From Rhodohalobacter sp. 614A (GTDB lineage Bacteria > Bacteroidota > Rhodothermia > Balneolales > Balneolaceae): a stretch of 64,000 nucleotides of DNA. Below are positions 51,590 to 60,197 of this stretch, piece by piece (position 1 is the stretch's first letter; the number at the start of each line of letters is the position of its first letter). The stretch is from NCBI RefSeq assembly GCF_021462415.1, contig NZ_JAKEDS010000001.1:1584273-1648272 (forward strand), written 5' to 3'. Made by a program: the position numbers and the translations under genes. The notes below the pieces were generated by a model. It was not told the origin of the DNA and ran no database searches. It saw only the letters and a list, made by a program, of their open reading frames with translations.

Positions 51590-52645
51590 TCATTTCTGAA
51601 GCCTAAACGTGTCGCCTTCGGTCAACAGTTTAAAATTTACTCCGGCATTTTCAGGTTTTTGCATGGCTTCGTAGAAATCATTGGCCGGTTCTTCCATGCC
51701 GTCATCTGCCAGCGGAAAAGTTCCGAAATGCATGCCAAAACTAATCTCCGCGTTCACATCTTTGTGAATTTGTATCGCCTCAGCAGGATTTACGTGGATC
51801 GGTCCCATGAACCATTCCGGTTTGTACGCCCCGATGGGAATCAGCCCAACTTTGACCGATCCAAATTTCTCTCCAATCTCTTTAAAGAAATCATCATAAC
51901 CGGTATCGCCGGCGAAGTACACATTGCCAAACGGCGTTTCCAAAACATAACCGGCCCACAGGGTTTTGTTTCGATCAAAAAGTCCGCGGGCTGAAAAATG
52001 CTGTGCCGGAACCGAGTTTACAACTATGTCTTCAGAAACGGCTTCCTGATCCCACCAATCCAGCGCCGTGGTTTGGGAAATACCTTGCTTGTTCAGGTAG
52101 AGATCCACGCCGAGTGGCACAATAAAATCCGGCGCGTATTGGGTATTGATTTTTTTGAGTGTTTCAATATCCAGGTGATCGTAATGATTGTGGCTGAGGA
52201 TGACGAGGTCAATTTCCGGAAGGTCTTCGAATTTCAATCCCGGCGGCCGCATCCGTTTTGGTCCGGCAAAACTCAAAGGACTGACACGCTCGCTCCAAAC
52301 CGGATCAAGAAGAATGTTTAATCCACCGGTTTGAATGAGAAATGTGGCGTGGTTCACGTATGTAATTGCCAGAGAATTGGTAACTCTGGAGGCAGGTTTC
52401 TCAGCAAAGGTTGCGTTCTCTTCCGTCAGTTCTGTCCACTCGCCCGGTTCCCGGTTCAGTGACCACTTTAAAACTTCCAGAGTGCTTTGCGTTGTAGCTC
52501 CGCTGGGATTCACAAATTTGGATCCGTTAAAATGATCGGAAACCGGACCGCTATATCCCGGTTCGGAAAACCACCATCCGGCAATCACAATAAATAAAGC
52601 GGCGAAAATGAGAAGACCTAAAATCCAGAGCATTAATTTTTTCAC
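51590..52645 (-). CDS. Metallo-beta-lactamase-fold hydrolase, NAPE-PLD-like
   Basis: A 351-residue protein with a single N-terminal anchor (MLWILGLLIFAALFIVIAGWWF) and an MBL fold of the N-acyl-phosphatidylethanolamine phospholipase D type. Motifs are YVNHATFLIQTGGLNILLDPVW, VILSHNHYDHLDI for the HxHxDH zinc site, FAGDTGYDDF, and the late SFGMHFGTFPLADD. It is probably a membrane-attached hydrolase of phospholipid-like or metal-bound substrates. The substrate is not known for bacterial members. Confidence 0.9.
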   Translation of the reverse strand: MKKLMLWILGLLIFAALFIVIAGWWFSEPGYSGPVSDHFNGSKFVNPSGATTQSTLEVLKWSLNREPGEWTELTEENATFAEKPASRVTNSLAITYVNHATFLIQTGGLNILLDPVWSERVSPLSFAGPKRMRPPGLKFEDLPEIDLVILSHNHYDHLDIETLKKINTQYAPDFIVPLGVDLYLNKQGISQTTALDWWDQEAVSEDIVVNSVPAQHFSARGLFDRNKTLWAGYVLETPFGNVYFAGDTGYDDFFKEIGEKFGSVKVGLIPIGAYKPEWFMGPIHVNPAEAIQIHKDVNAEISFGMHFGTFPLADDGMEEPANDFYEAMQKPENAGVNFKLLTEGDTFRLQK

Positions 52646-52675
52646 TTAGATTGAATCAGTTTTAAAAATTAGACT

Positions 52676-52765
52676 GTGAATGATAAGGGTTTTGAATGAT
52701 GAATAGCGAACAAGGAAGTCAGAATTCAGAAGTTTCGATATTCGTTATTTCTTTAGCAATCACTG
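52676..52765. repeat. Possible interspersed intergenic repeat
   Basis: The gap after the MBL gene has stuttered sequence (GAATGATGAATAGCGAACAA, then ATTCAGAAGTTTCGATATTC). Its style resembles the start of the gap at 56578. No coding capacity is seen. Copy number can only be settled by a genome search. Confidence 0.3.
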
Positions 52766-52834
52766 TTTGCTCGCATTATCCTTTTAATTTCGCCTGGAAA
52801 GAGAAATCACCTTTCATAGGTATTAAGTATTTTA

Positions 52835-52863
52835 TTGACAAGTGATATAAATCCATTTAGAAT
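52835..52863 (+). promoter_or_regulatory. E. coli-style sigma-70-like promoter before the amidohydrolase gene
   Basis: TTGACA (52835-52840) and TAGAAT (52858-52863) stand 17 bases apart, a textbook sigma-70 geometry and unlike the TAnnTTTG promoters elsewhere in the window. It might be chance in A/T-rich sequence. Confidence 0.35.
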
Positions 52864-52889
52864 GAGATAGAAATAACTATTAAAAGTTA

Positions 52890-54281
52890 ATGGTGCTTAC
52901 CATAAAGAGAATAAATAAAAAACATTTCCGCCTTCTAATCATTTGTCTTTTTTTGATTGGATGTAATGAAGAATACCAGATGCAGACGGTTTTAATTAAT
53001 GGAAACATCATTGATGGAACAGGTACTGAACTTAAACAAGACTGGGACATATTAATTTCTGATGATAAAATCACAAAAATAGGTCCAAATCTTGCAATAC
53101 CTCAGCATGCTACAACTGTTGATGTTTCAGGTTTAACGATTCTTCCCGGACTTATTGACATGCATGGGCATATTTATGCTAACCTGGGATCAACAAATGG
53201 GATAAGCAATCAGAAATCGTATCTGAAGTTTTATTTGGCTGGCGGGGTAACCACAATTTACTCTCCAGGTGAATATGATGCCGAAGGAACTTTAGATCTA
53301 CAAAACAGAGTAAGTCAAGGCCAGGAAGTTGGACCAAATATTCTAACTACAGGTCCTTATTTTGATCATAGCCCCTCACAAGTTCCATGGATCAATGGGA
53401 TTAAATCTGTTGAAGAACTCGAATACCAGTTTAACAAATGGAGTGGAAAAATCGACGGGGTTAAAGTTTATACAAGCATCACTTCCAAAGAGCTGAGCAG
53501 ACTTGTTGAATTAGCTGACAGTCATGATCTGCCGGTGACAGGACATTTGGGATCAGTTACTGCTAATGAAGCCATTGATTTAGGCATTCATGGGCTTGAA
53601 CATGGTATTTTTGGGATGCCGGAATTTTTTTCTTCTGGGTTTACCCCGAGTAGCATAGCCTGCCAAAGTGGAGATTTTGCTTTGACGCATCCTGAGATAA
53701 AAATGTTAATTGATAAAATTATTGACAATCAGGTTTATTTGACTCCCACCATCATAACATTTCAGGCTATGTTAGTTAATTCGGAACCGGTTACTACAGA
53801 CTGGCAAAAATATTTAAGTAGCGATGTTTTAAAGTCGATTTCAAAATTTGAGAAAAGGTTGATGTCTAACCAAAACATGCAAGATTGTCTTGAAAACGGT
53901 CTTAAAAAACAAAGTAAGCTATTAAAGGAAATTTATGATAGAGGAGGCTTAATTGTAGCAGGCACAGATCCCGTTGGGCCTATGATTATTCCGGGATTTG
54001 GACTTCACCGCGAAATGCAACTTTTGGTTGAAGCAGGCCTTCCTCCGATGGCAGCTATCCAAGCGGCAACAATAAATGCGGCCAAAGCATTACGAAAGGA
54101 TGCTGAGTTTGGTTCAATAGAAACAGGAAAATTGGCGGACTTAATTGTAGTGGAGGGTGATCCATCCCAAAATATTAACCATATTGGAAATACCGTAATG
54201 GTTTTTAAAAACGGGAAGCAGTTTAATCCTTCAGAACTACGTGAATCAGTTATCGGTAAAATTGGTGGTGTTGAAGATTAA
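52890..54281 (+). CDS. Amidohydrolase family lipoprotein (imidazolonepropionase-like)
   Basis: A 463-residue protein with a lipobox (LFLIGC, Cys28) and an amidohydrolase TIM barrel. Metal-site motifs are ILPGLIDMHGHIYANLG, a lysine in KIDGVKVYTSIT (likely carbamylated), VTGHLGSVTANEAI, GIHGLEHGIFG, and IVAGTDPVGP. The C-terminal strand GSIETGKLADLIVVEGDP is standard. Such exported proteins act as carboxypeptidases, dipeptidases or cyclic amidases. The gene is visibly richer in A/T than its neighbours and has a different type of promoter, which could indicate recent transfer. No mobile element is attached. Confidence 0.85.
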   Translation: MVLTIKRINKKHFRLLIICLFLIGCNEEYQMQTVLINGNIIDGTGTELKQDWDILISDDKITKIGPNLAIPQHATTVDVSGLTILPGLIDMHGHIYANLGSTNGISNQKSYLKFYLAGGVTTIYSPGEYDAEGTLDLQNRVSQGQEVGPNILTTGPYFDHSPSQVPWINGIKSVEELEYQFNKWSGKIDGVKVYTSITSKELSRLVELADSHDLPVTGHLGSVTANEAIDLGIHGLEHGIFGMPEFFSSGFTPSSIACQSGDFALTHPEIKMLIDKIIDNQVYLTPTIITFQAMLVNSEPVTTDWQKYLSSDVLKSISKFEKRLMSNQNMQDCLENGLKKQSKLLKEIYDRGGLIVAGTDPVGPMIIPGFGLHREMQLLVEAGLPPMAAIQAATINAAKALRKDAEFGSIETGKLADLIVVEGDPSQNINHIGNTVMVFKNGKQFNPSELRESVIGKIGGVED

Positions 54282-54293
54282 AAAATAATAGCA

Positions 54294-54340
54294 CAAGCGA
54301 GACGCTTGCGCCATCCCTTCTCACTTCTCACTTTTGCCTT
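54294..54340. repeat. Hairpin and stuttered repeat between two genes
   Basis: CAAGCG-AGA-CGCTTG (54294-54308) is a perfect small hairpin, followed by CTTCTCACTTCTCAC-type direct repeats. It resembles 49741-49755. No T-tail follows, so it is unlikely to be a simple terminator. Confidence 0.4.
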
Positions 54341-54341
54341 T

Positions 54342-56429
54342 TCACTCCTTAAGCTCCTCCTCAAAAAATTCAAAAATTCGCCGATACTCATCATACCATG
54401 AATCCGCATCAGTAAAACTGTGCGGTTCAGAAGGATACATCATCATATCGAAGTCTTCGTTGCCGGATTGAATCAACTTTTCGATGTACTGCACGGCATC
54501 CTGGAAACCGACATTGTCATCCTCTAATCCGTGGAGTAAAAGGGCCGGATGTTTTAATTCGTCCGCATAGGTGAGGGGGGAACTTTGGTCATAGTGTTCG
54601 GGGACTTCTTCGGGATCACCCAATCGCGGCAGTGTGTACCATGGATTGGCGTAATAGTAATTCCTCCAGTTGGTTACGGATCGGAGTCCGGCACCGGCAT
54701 GGAAGCGTTCGGGAGCTGCGGTGAGGACATAGAGCGACATGAATCCGCCGTAACTTCCACCGTAAATTCCAACCCTGTCTAAATCAAGGGCGCCGCCGGT
54801 ATGTTCTTCAGCCCAATCGAGGCCGTCCACGATGTCTTCCGTTTCATACTTGCCCATCCAGTTGGTGACATCTGCGCGGAAATCACGTCCGTAGCCGAGG
54901 CTGTGTCGGTAATCTACTTCCAAAACGATGAATCCGTGTTTGTTCAACAATTGATTAAACATGTATTCGCGCCAGTAGTTGTTGGACCATCCTTTGTACA
55001 CATTCTGAAGCGATCCCGCCCCGTGTACAAAAACCACAACGGGGTATTCTTTGGTTTCGTCATAATCCAGCGGATAAAGAAGCGAAGCTGAGAGTTCGGT
55101 CTCGCCATCGCGTCCTGTAAATCGAACGTATTCTTCCTGCTGCCAGTCGTAATCATAAAAACTTTCCGGAACAGAATTTGTCAATTGAATTTCTTCATCG
55201 GGATCTTCCAAATCGAGACGGTACAAATCATACGGTTGGTTAAAAAACGTCTTCGCATAAATCAGACTGGATCGATCCGGCGTCAGGTAAAACTGATATC
55301 GGTAGGCTTCCTCATCGGTGAGCTGATACACAGCGCTGTCATCCACATCCAATGTGTAAATGTGTCGGACCCCGTAATCTTCCTCATTGCTCGCGAAAAC
55401 AATCGATTCGTCATCCAGCCACTCGGCCCATGGAACGTAATAATCACCTTCCGTATGTTGAGTGAGATCGGATCCGTCCGCATGCACGGTGTAAATGTGG
55501 TTCCATCCGTCCTTCTCCGACAAAAAGAAAAGCTGATCGCCTTCCGGGGCAAATTCCATCTCACGTTCATCAATCCAGCCGTCGGTTGAGTCTTCAAATA
55601 CAACCGTTTTTGAATCCTCCTGCAGATCATGAATAATAATTTTTCGGTGTTTCAACGGAGCGTCCGCCCAGTCGATGGCCACATAACGTCCGTCATGAGA
55701 AGCGCTGAGTGATGATCGATGAAGGCCGGTTACAAGGGTATCAAGAGCGGTTGTATCGAAAGAAGCAACATAAACAGAAACCTCAGGGATGCCGCGACTA
55801 TTTCCACCCGGGACAACAAATTCATCTACATACTCGGGGAAATAGATGGTTCGCGCACCTGAATAATCATATTGAGAGAGAACCAGTTTTTCATTTCCGG
55901 CCCACGAACTCAGAGAGAAATTGGGATCATCGTCTCCTTTTTTCGTGATCTGTTGAATGGAGGGCGAATGTACGTTTGTCACCCAAACATTTCCGTCCAT
56001 CACAAACGCCAGTTTTTGGCTGTCGGGAGACCATTCCAGTCCGTATTCACTATCCTGCGATTGAACAATCATCTGTTCGTTTGATCCGTCTGCCTCGGCG
56101 ATAAAAATACCGTCATCTTTGGTATAGGCAATCTTTGATCCGTCGGGGGAGTGAACCGGCCGGTGAATGTCGTCATCCTCCACATCTTCCAGGTTATTTC
56201 CGTCCCAATCCACCGAATACAATCCGGTTTCGAAATAGGAAGAATCATTCCATTCAAAGAAAATCCTGGATTGATCACCTGAAACAAATTCAAAGTTGGG
56301 GCGAATGCCGGGAATCATGGGTTCCAGGAAAATCTTTTTAAGGGTGAGATCTGTCGGTACAGATTGCGAGAAAATGGTTGAGGGAATAAATCCAACGAGA
56401 AGAATTAGGGAGAATAGGAAACGTTTCAT
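54342..56429 (-). CDS. S9 family peptidase (dipeptidyl peptidase IV/prolyl oligopeptidase type)
   Basis: A 695-residue exported serine peptidase. The start is placed at ATG 56429, giving a signal peptide (KRFLFSLILLVGFIPSTIFSQ); the frame extends to 56504, but only through unconserved residues. Residues about 40-450 are an eight-bladed-propeller-like domain with WD40/TolB-style repeats (HSPDGSKIAYTKDD, WSPDSQKLAFVMD). Residues about 460-690 are the alpha/beta hydrolase: GIYGGSYGGFMSLYVL with the nucleophile Ser, GLEDDNVGFQDAV for Asp, and MYPSEPHSF for His. It removes dipeptides or cleaves short peptides in the periplasm or at the surface. It is monocistronic. Confidence 0.93.
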   Translation of the reverse strand: MKRFLFSLILLVGFIPSTIFSQSVPTDLTLKKIFLEPMIPGIRPNFEFVSGDQSRIFFEWNDSSYFETGLYSVDWDGNNLEDVEDDDIHRPVHSPDGSKIAYTKDDGIFIAEADGSNEQMIVQSQDSEYGLEWSPDSQKLAFVMDGNVWVTNVHSPSIQQITKKGDDDPNFSLSSWAGNEKLVLSQYDYSGARTIYFPEYVDEFVVPGGNSRGIPEVSVYVASFDTTALDTLVTGLHRSSLSASHDGRYVAIDWADAPLKHRKIIIHDLQEDSKTVVFEDSTDGWIDEREMEFAPEGDQLFFLSEKDGWNHIYTVHADGSDLTQHTEGDYYVPWAEWLDDESIVFASNEEDYGVRHIYTLDVDDSAVYQLTDEEAYRYQFYLTPDRSSLIYAKTFFNQPYDLYRLDLEDPDEEIQLTNSVPESFYDYDWQQEEYVRFTGRDGETELSASLLYPLDYDETKEYPVVVFVHGAGSLQNVYKGWSNNYWREYMFNQLLNKHGFIVLEVDYRHSLGYGRDFRADVTNWMGKYETEDIVDGLDWAEEHTGGALDLDRVGIYGGSYGGFMSLYVLTAAPERFHAGAGLRSVTNWRNYYYANPWYTLPRLGDPEEVPEHYDQSSPLTYADELKHPALLLHGLEDDNVGFQDAVQYIEKLIQSGNEDFDMMMYPSEPHSFTDADSWYDEYRRIFEFFEEELKE

Positions 56430-56577
56430 AAAATACGAATTGTAATTATGGGTCATCGGAGGAGGATTTATAAATTGAATGCTAAAAAGAGTAAAAACTC
56501 TCACCCGATGAACTTTCTTGCTTCAATTTTATTTCGGGTACGATAACGGGATTCCCAATTGGAATCAAGCGAAATGA

Positions 56578-56735
56578 ATGAGGAATAGTGAAGAAGGTAG
56601 GACAAACACGTCACTTTGAGCGCATTGGAGCACAGCGGAAAGTAGTCGAGAAGTCTCGACCAATACGGCGAAGTTTTCGGCTTCCTCTTCGTTACAACTC
56701 AGAGTGCACTCAAACTGACGAATGTTGTCATGTGT
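56578..56735. repeat. Possible interspersed intergenic repeat
   Basis: The gap holds a palindrome GTCGAGA-AG-TCTCGAC (56645-56660) within GC-rich stuttered sequence of the style CACTTTGAGCGCATTGGAGC. This resembles repeats scattered between genes in this bacterial group. No coding capacity. Copy number is unchecked. Confidence 0.4.
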
Positions 56736-56740
56736 GTTCC

Positions 56741-57817
56741 TTATTCAAGAGTAGCCTGATCTACCCCGTCCATCAATCTTGTAAAAAATTCTTCATCGCT
56801 GATTCCCCCGACTAAAAAAGTACCGTATCGAACAATGACCAGGTTCAGAGAAGGACAGATATAGAGTTTTTGGCCAAATAAGCCCGACATCATAAAAAGA
56901 TCATCGGGCATGATGTCGGATATCATCTTGCCCGTAGCCAGACTTTTTGCATGATCCGGCAGATCCATTGTTGATCGTTTCTGTGATCCGACCGGTGTGT
57001 TGAGCCAGAATGTAATTCCGTAACCCGGATTGGCTTCAGTGGGGGTTAAAAGTTCGGCTAATAATTCACCCGAAATGATTTCGGAATTCCCGTTTAAGGT
57101 GCCGCCATTCATCAGCATAATGCCGATTTGCAGCCAGTCAAGTGCAGGATAGTTGCCTCCGTAAGCCATATTCGGATAAAAGAAATTCATGTTCGACCAT
57201 TCACCACGAGATACACCAAGCGGGATAAAGAGGTGCTCTTCCAGGTAATCGATAGGATTGATCTCAAAGACCTCAACAAAAATCCAGGACAGAATATAAA
57301 ATGGGGTAGGGCCGTAGGCAAAGGTTGATCCGCGCTCATGCTCCATCTCAACAGCAAGCCATTTCTCGGCCGTTTGGACCGTGCCTGCCGAAGCTGTTTC
57401 AATTCCTGAGGTGAGGCTGAGAAGCTGGCGGATGGTAACCTTTCCTCGCTCGCTTTCAGGATCCCATTCGGGGATGAGTTCGCCTAAAGTAGTATCAAAT
57501 GTGAAAAGTTCATTTTTCACGGCAATTGTAGCCAGTAAACCGGCAAAACTTTTTGATCCGCTAAAGATTGTGTGAAGTTGTTGACGCTCAAACTGTTTGC
57601 CATATTCTTCCAGCAAAATTTCGCCATTGTGCCAGATGATGAGTGCTCGGCCTGTAGGACTATCATTTGTCCCAAGGGCGTACTCCTGAACAGCTTCGAG
57701 ATTTTTATGAGGAATCAGGCCTTCCCCTTCTTCCGGGCCGGTGGATGAGTTGTCGCAGCCCGACAAGAAGAATAGCAGAAACAAGACAACGGAGGTAAGA
57801 GAAAGTTTATGGTTCAT
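56741..57817 (-). CDS. Serine hydrolase lipoprotein, beta-lactamase fold
   Basis: A 358-residue lipoprotein (lipobox LFFLSGC, Cys21) with a DD-peptidase/class C-like active site: S86-G-S-K89 in TIFSGSKSFAGLL, and a YGPTPF segment at the YxN position. The C-terminal MSGLFGQKLYICPSLNLVIVRYG strand is typical. Homologues act as esterases or peptidases. It lies 89 bp downstream of the oxoamine-synthase gene on the same strand. A relative with a signal peptide is at 370-1371. Confidence 0.85.
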   Translation of the reverse strand: MNHKLSLTSVVLFLLFFLSGCDNSSTGPEEGEGLIPHKNLEAVQEYALGTNDSPTGRALIIWHNGEILLEEYGKQFERQQLHTIFSGSKSFAGLLATIAVKNELFTFDTTLGELIPEWDPESERGKVTIRQLLSLTSGIETASAGTVQTAEKWLAVEMEHERGSTFAYGPTPFYILSWIFVEVFEINPIDYLEEHLFIPLGVSRGEWSNMNFFYPNMAYGGNYPALDWLQIGIMLMNGGTLNGNSEIISGELLAELLTPTEANPGYGITFWLNTPVGSQKRSTMDLPDHAKSLATGKMISDIMPDDLFMMSGLFGQKLYICPSLNLVIVRYGTFLVGGISDEEFFTRLMDGVDQATLE

Positions 57818-57906
57818 AGCAAAAAAATATCTCTGCCGGATTCATCTAATGGATAAATTCAACAGAGATAAAGTATAAAAAGTGCTAAAAAATTCCTGCT
57901 GTGGGA

Positions 57907-59136
57907 TCAGGCAGAAATTTTCTCACTGATATTCTGGAAAACAATCGGCTTAATGGCTTCAAACGCATCGAGTGTTTTTTCAATGTGCTCGTCTGTATGC
58001 GATGCCATCGGAATCAGCCGGATCAAAACCATTCCACGCGGAACGACCGGGTAGGCCACGCCACTCACAAATACACCATGCTTCTCGCGCATTTCACGCA
58101 TAATGGTTGTACAGAGATCGGTGCTTCCTTCCGTCAAAACCGGGGTAACCGGACTTTCTGACGGCAGAACGTTATAACCGATTTTTCGGAGGCCGTTTCT
58201 GAGTTTCAGTGTATTTTCCCACAATTTTTCTCTCCACTGGGGATTTTGTCGAATTAGTTTGATTCGTTCCCGGGCCGTTTCAACAATGGCAAGTGGAAGA
58301 GATTTTGCAAAAATCTGGCTTCGTGCGTTTGCTTTCAAAAATTCTTTTACCCGTGGCTCGGTAGCTACAAAAGCGCCGATCAATGCAACGGATTTGGCAA
58401 ACGTTCCGAAGTAGATATCAATTCCATCCTGGCAGCCGAGGTGTGTTCCGGTTCCCGAGCCGTCTTCGCCAAGGGTTCCGAGTCCGTGGGCGTCATCAAC
58501 CAAAAGACGGAAATCATATTTTTCTTTGAGTGCGATGATCTCCTTGAGCTTCCCGAGATCGCCTGTCATGCCAAAAACGCCTTCTGTAACCACCAAAATG
58601 GAAGAGTTCTTTTTGGCTTTGGAGGTAGCTCTTTTCAGCTGTTTCTCCAGGCTGTCGATATCGTTGTGTTTGTAAACGGATTTTTCGCTCATGGCGAGTT
58701 GCTTTCCGTCAACGATACAAGCGTGGCTTAGTTCATCGTAAATCAGAAAATCGTTACGGTCTACCAGGCAGTGAATCACACTCATGATTCCCTGATAACC
58801 GTAATTGAGCAGAAGTGCATCCGGTTTATGAACGAAGTCAGCGAGTTCTTTTTCAAGTTCTTCATGCTGATCAGAGTTTCCGGTCATAAGCCGTGCACCC
58901 ATTGGTACGCTGAGTGAATGTTTTTTTGCTGCCTGAGCGTCTACCTCGCGAATTTTTGGGTTGGCGCCGATGCCAAGATAGTCGTTAATACTCCACACGA
59001 TGACATCTTTACCGTTGAACCGCATTTGGGGCCCCAAGGGTCCTTCCAGTTTGGGGAATGTGTAATAGCCGTATCCGTCTGAAGTAAATTCACCCAACGG
59101 TCCTGGACGGTTTTCCAGCTTTTTAAATAGATCCAT
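57907..59136 (-). CDS. Alpha-oxoamine synthase (serine palmitoyltransferase-like)
   Basis: A 409-residue PLP-dependent acyl-CoA:amino acid condensing enzyme. Landmarks are WSINDYLGIGANPKIRE, GARLMTGNSDQHEELEKELA, DELSHACIVDG, VVTEGVFGMTGDLG, LLVDDAHGLGTLG, and K248 in IYFGTFAKSVALIGAFVA. The TFxKS form around the lysine matches serine palmitoyltransferase better than glycine C-acetyltransferase or BioF, which suggests the first step of sphingolipid synthesis, as in Sphingobacteria. Substrate choice cannot be settled from sequence. No ceramide or other sphingolipid genes are adjacent. It is the first gene of a short minus-strand run. Confidence 0.85.
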   Translation of the reverse strand: MDLFKKLENRPGPLGEFTSDGYGYYTFPKLEGPLGPQMRFNGKDVIVWSINDYLGIGANPKIREVDAQAAKKHSLSVPMGARLMTGNSDQHEELEKELADFVHKPDALLLNYGYQGIMSVIHCLVDRNDFLIYDELSHACIVDGKQLAMSEKSVYKHNDIDSLEKQLKRATSKAKKNSSILVVTEGVFGMTGDLGKLKEIIALKEKYDFRLLVDDAHGLGTLGEDGSGTGTHLGCQDGIDIYFGTFAKSVALIGAFVATEPRVKEFLKANARSQIFAKSLPLAIVETARERIKLIRQNPQWREKLWENTLKLRNGLRKIGYNVLPSESPVTPVLTEGSTDLCTTIMREMREKHGVFVSGVAYPVVPRGMVLIRLIPMASHTDEHIEKTLDAFEAIKPIVFQNISEKISA

Positions 59137-59279
59137 AAAAGAAAATTAAGCTAAATTTTTTTTGCCCGATTATTATTTTAAGCGTTACTATTTTTTTAGA
59201 AAAGTTTGATTGTTCAAAAGTAAGGAAATTGGAAAGCATGTCAAAAGTAATGAGACATCTATAATTTCTGAGATATTAT

Positions 59280-60197
59280 TTAAGGTACGGGTTCTCCCTG
59301 CGATGCTTCAAGCAAATGAAACCAGTCCTGCCGATCCAGATCTACATCCCAAGCATTAACCGCCTTGATAATACGTTCTTTTTTACCCGTTCCCAACACC
59401 GGTTGAGGATTGCAGGGAAGTCTCAGGCACCAGGCAAGCGCAAGTTGGTCGAGTTCGATTTCATATTTCTGACAAAGTTTTTTTCCAACTTTCTTGATGC
59501 GTTTGACTCTTTTTCCATCCCCTTTAAAAAGCTTTCCGCCTGCAAATGGGGACCAAAGCATCGGCGAAATGCCATATTCCTGGCATTGATCGAAAGTGCC
59601 GTCATAAATAGGATCAAGGTGTAAAACGGAGCATTCCACCTGGTTTGTGACCAGTGGAATATCCAGTTTACTTTGAAACATCTGAAACTGTGACGGAGTG
59701 AAATTGGATACGCCCACATGGCGGATTTTTTGTTCCTCCCTGAGCTTCATGAAAATGTCGGCCATTTCTGATGCATCCATGAGCGGATCGGGACGGTGAA
59801 TAAGAACCAGATCCAGATATTCTGTATGCAACTCTTTCAGGGAATTTTCTACCGATTTGCGGATGTGTTCAGCAGTTGTATTGTAATGCTGCATTTTATG
59901 CTCCGGTCGACTTTTCACCGGCAGGCAAATTCCACATTTTGAGACCAGTTCCATTTGGGAGCGTAGTTCTGGTTTTTCTCTCAAAGCCTTTCCAAAAATT
60001 CCTTCATTTTGATAATTGCCGTAAATATCAGCGTGATCAAAGGTAGTAATGCCATGTTCAAGGCAGGTTTCAATGAAATCGATGAGATCAGGTGTAGACA
60101 TATTCCACTCGTTAAGCCGCCAGAAACCAGCTGCGAGTTTCGAAAATTCGGGGCCGTCTTTGTGGAGTTTTAAGCGTGTTTTTGCAGTTTGAGTCAT
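59280..60197 (-). CDS. Aldo/keto reductase (YdhF-like)
   Basis: A 305-residue NADPH-dependent reductase. The tetrad is D and Y of TFDHADIYGNYQNEGIFGK, K of MELVSKCGI and H of DLVLIHRPDPLMD. Residues VGVSNFTPSQFQM and the C-terminal PVLGTGKKERI cofactor loop are typical of the YdhF branch. The start overlaps the last codons of the interrupted choice-of-anchor-B gene by 4 bp (ATGA), so it is in the same transcript. The substrate is unknown. Confidence 0.92.
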   Translation of the reverse strand: MTQTAKTRLKLHKDGPEFSKLAAGFWRLNEWNMSTPDLIDFIETCLEHGITTFDHADIYGNYQNEGIFGKALREKPELRSQMELVSKCGICLPVKSRPEHKMQHYNTTAEHIRKSVENSLKELHTEYLDLVLIHRPDPLMDASEMADIFMKLREEQKIRHVGVSNFTPSQFQMFQSKLDIPLVTNQVECSVLHLDPIYDGTFDQCQEYGISPMLWSPFAGGKLFKGDGKRVKRIKKVGKKLCQKYEIELDQLALAWCLRLPCNPQPVLGTGKKERIIKAVNAWDVDLDRQDWFHLLEASQGEPVP

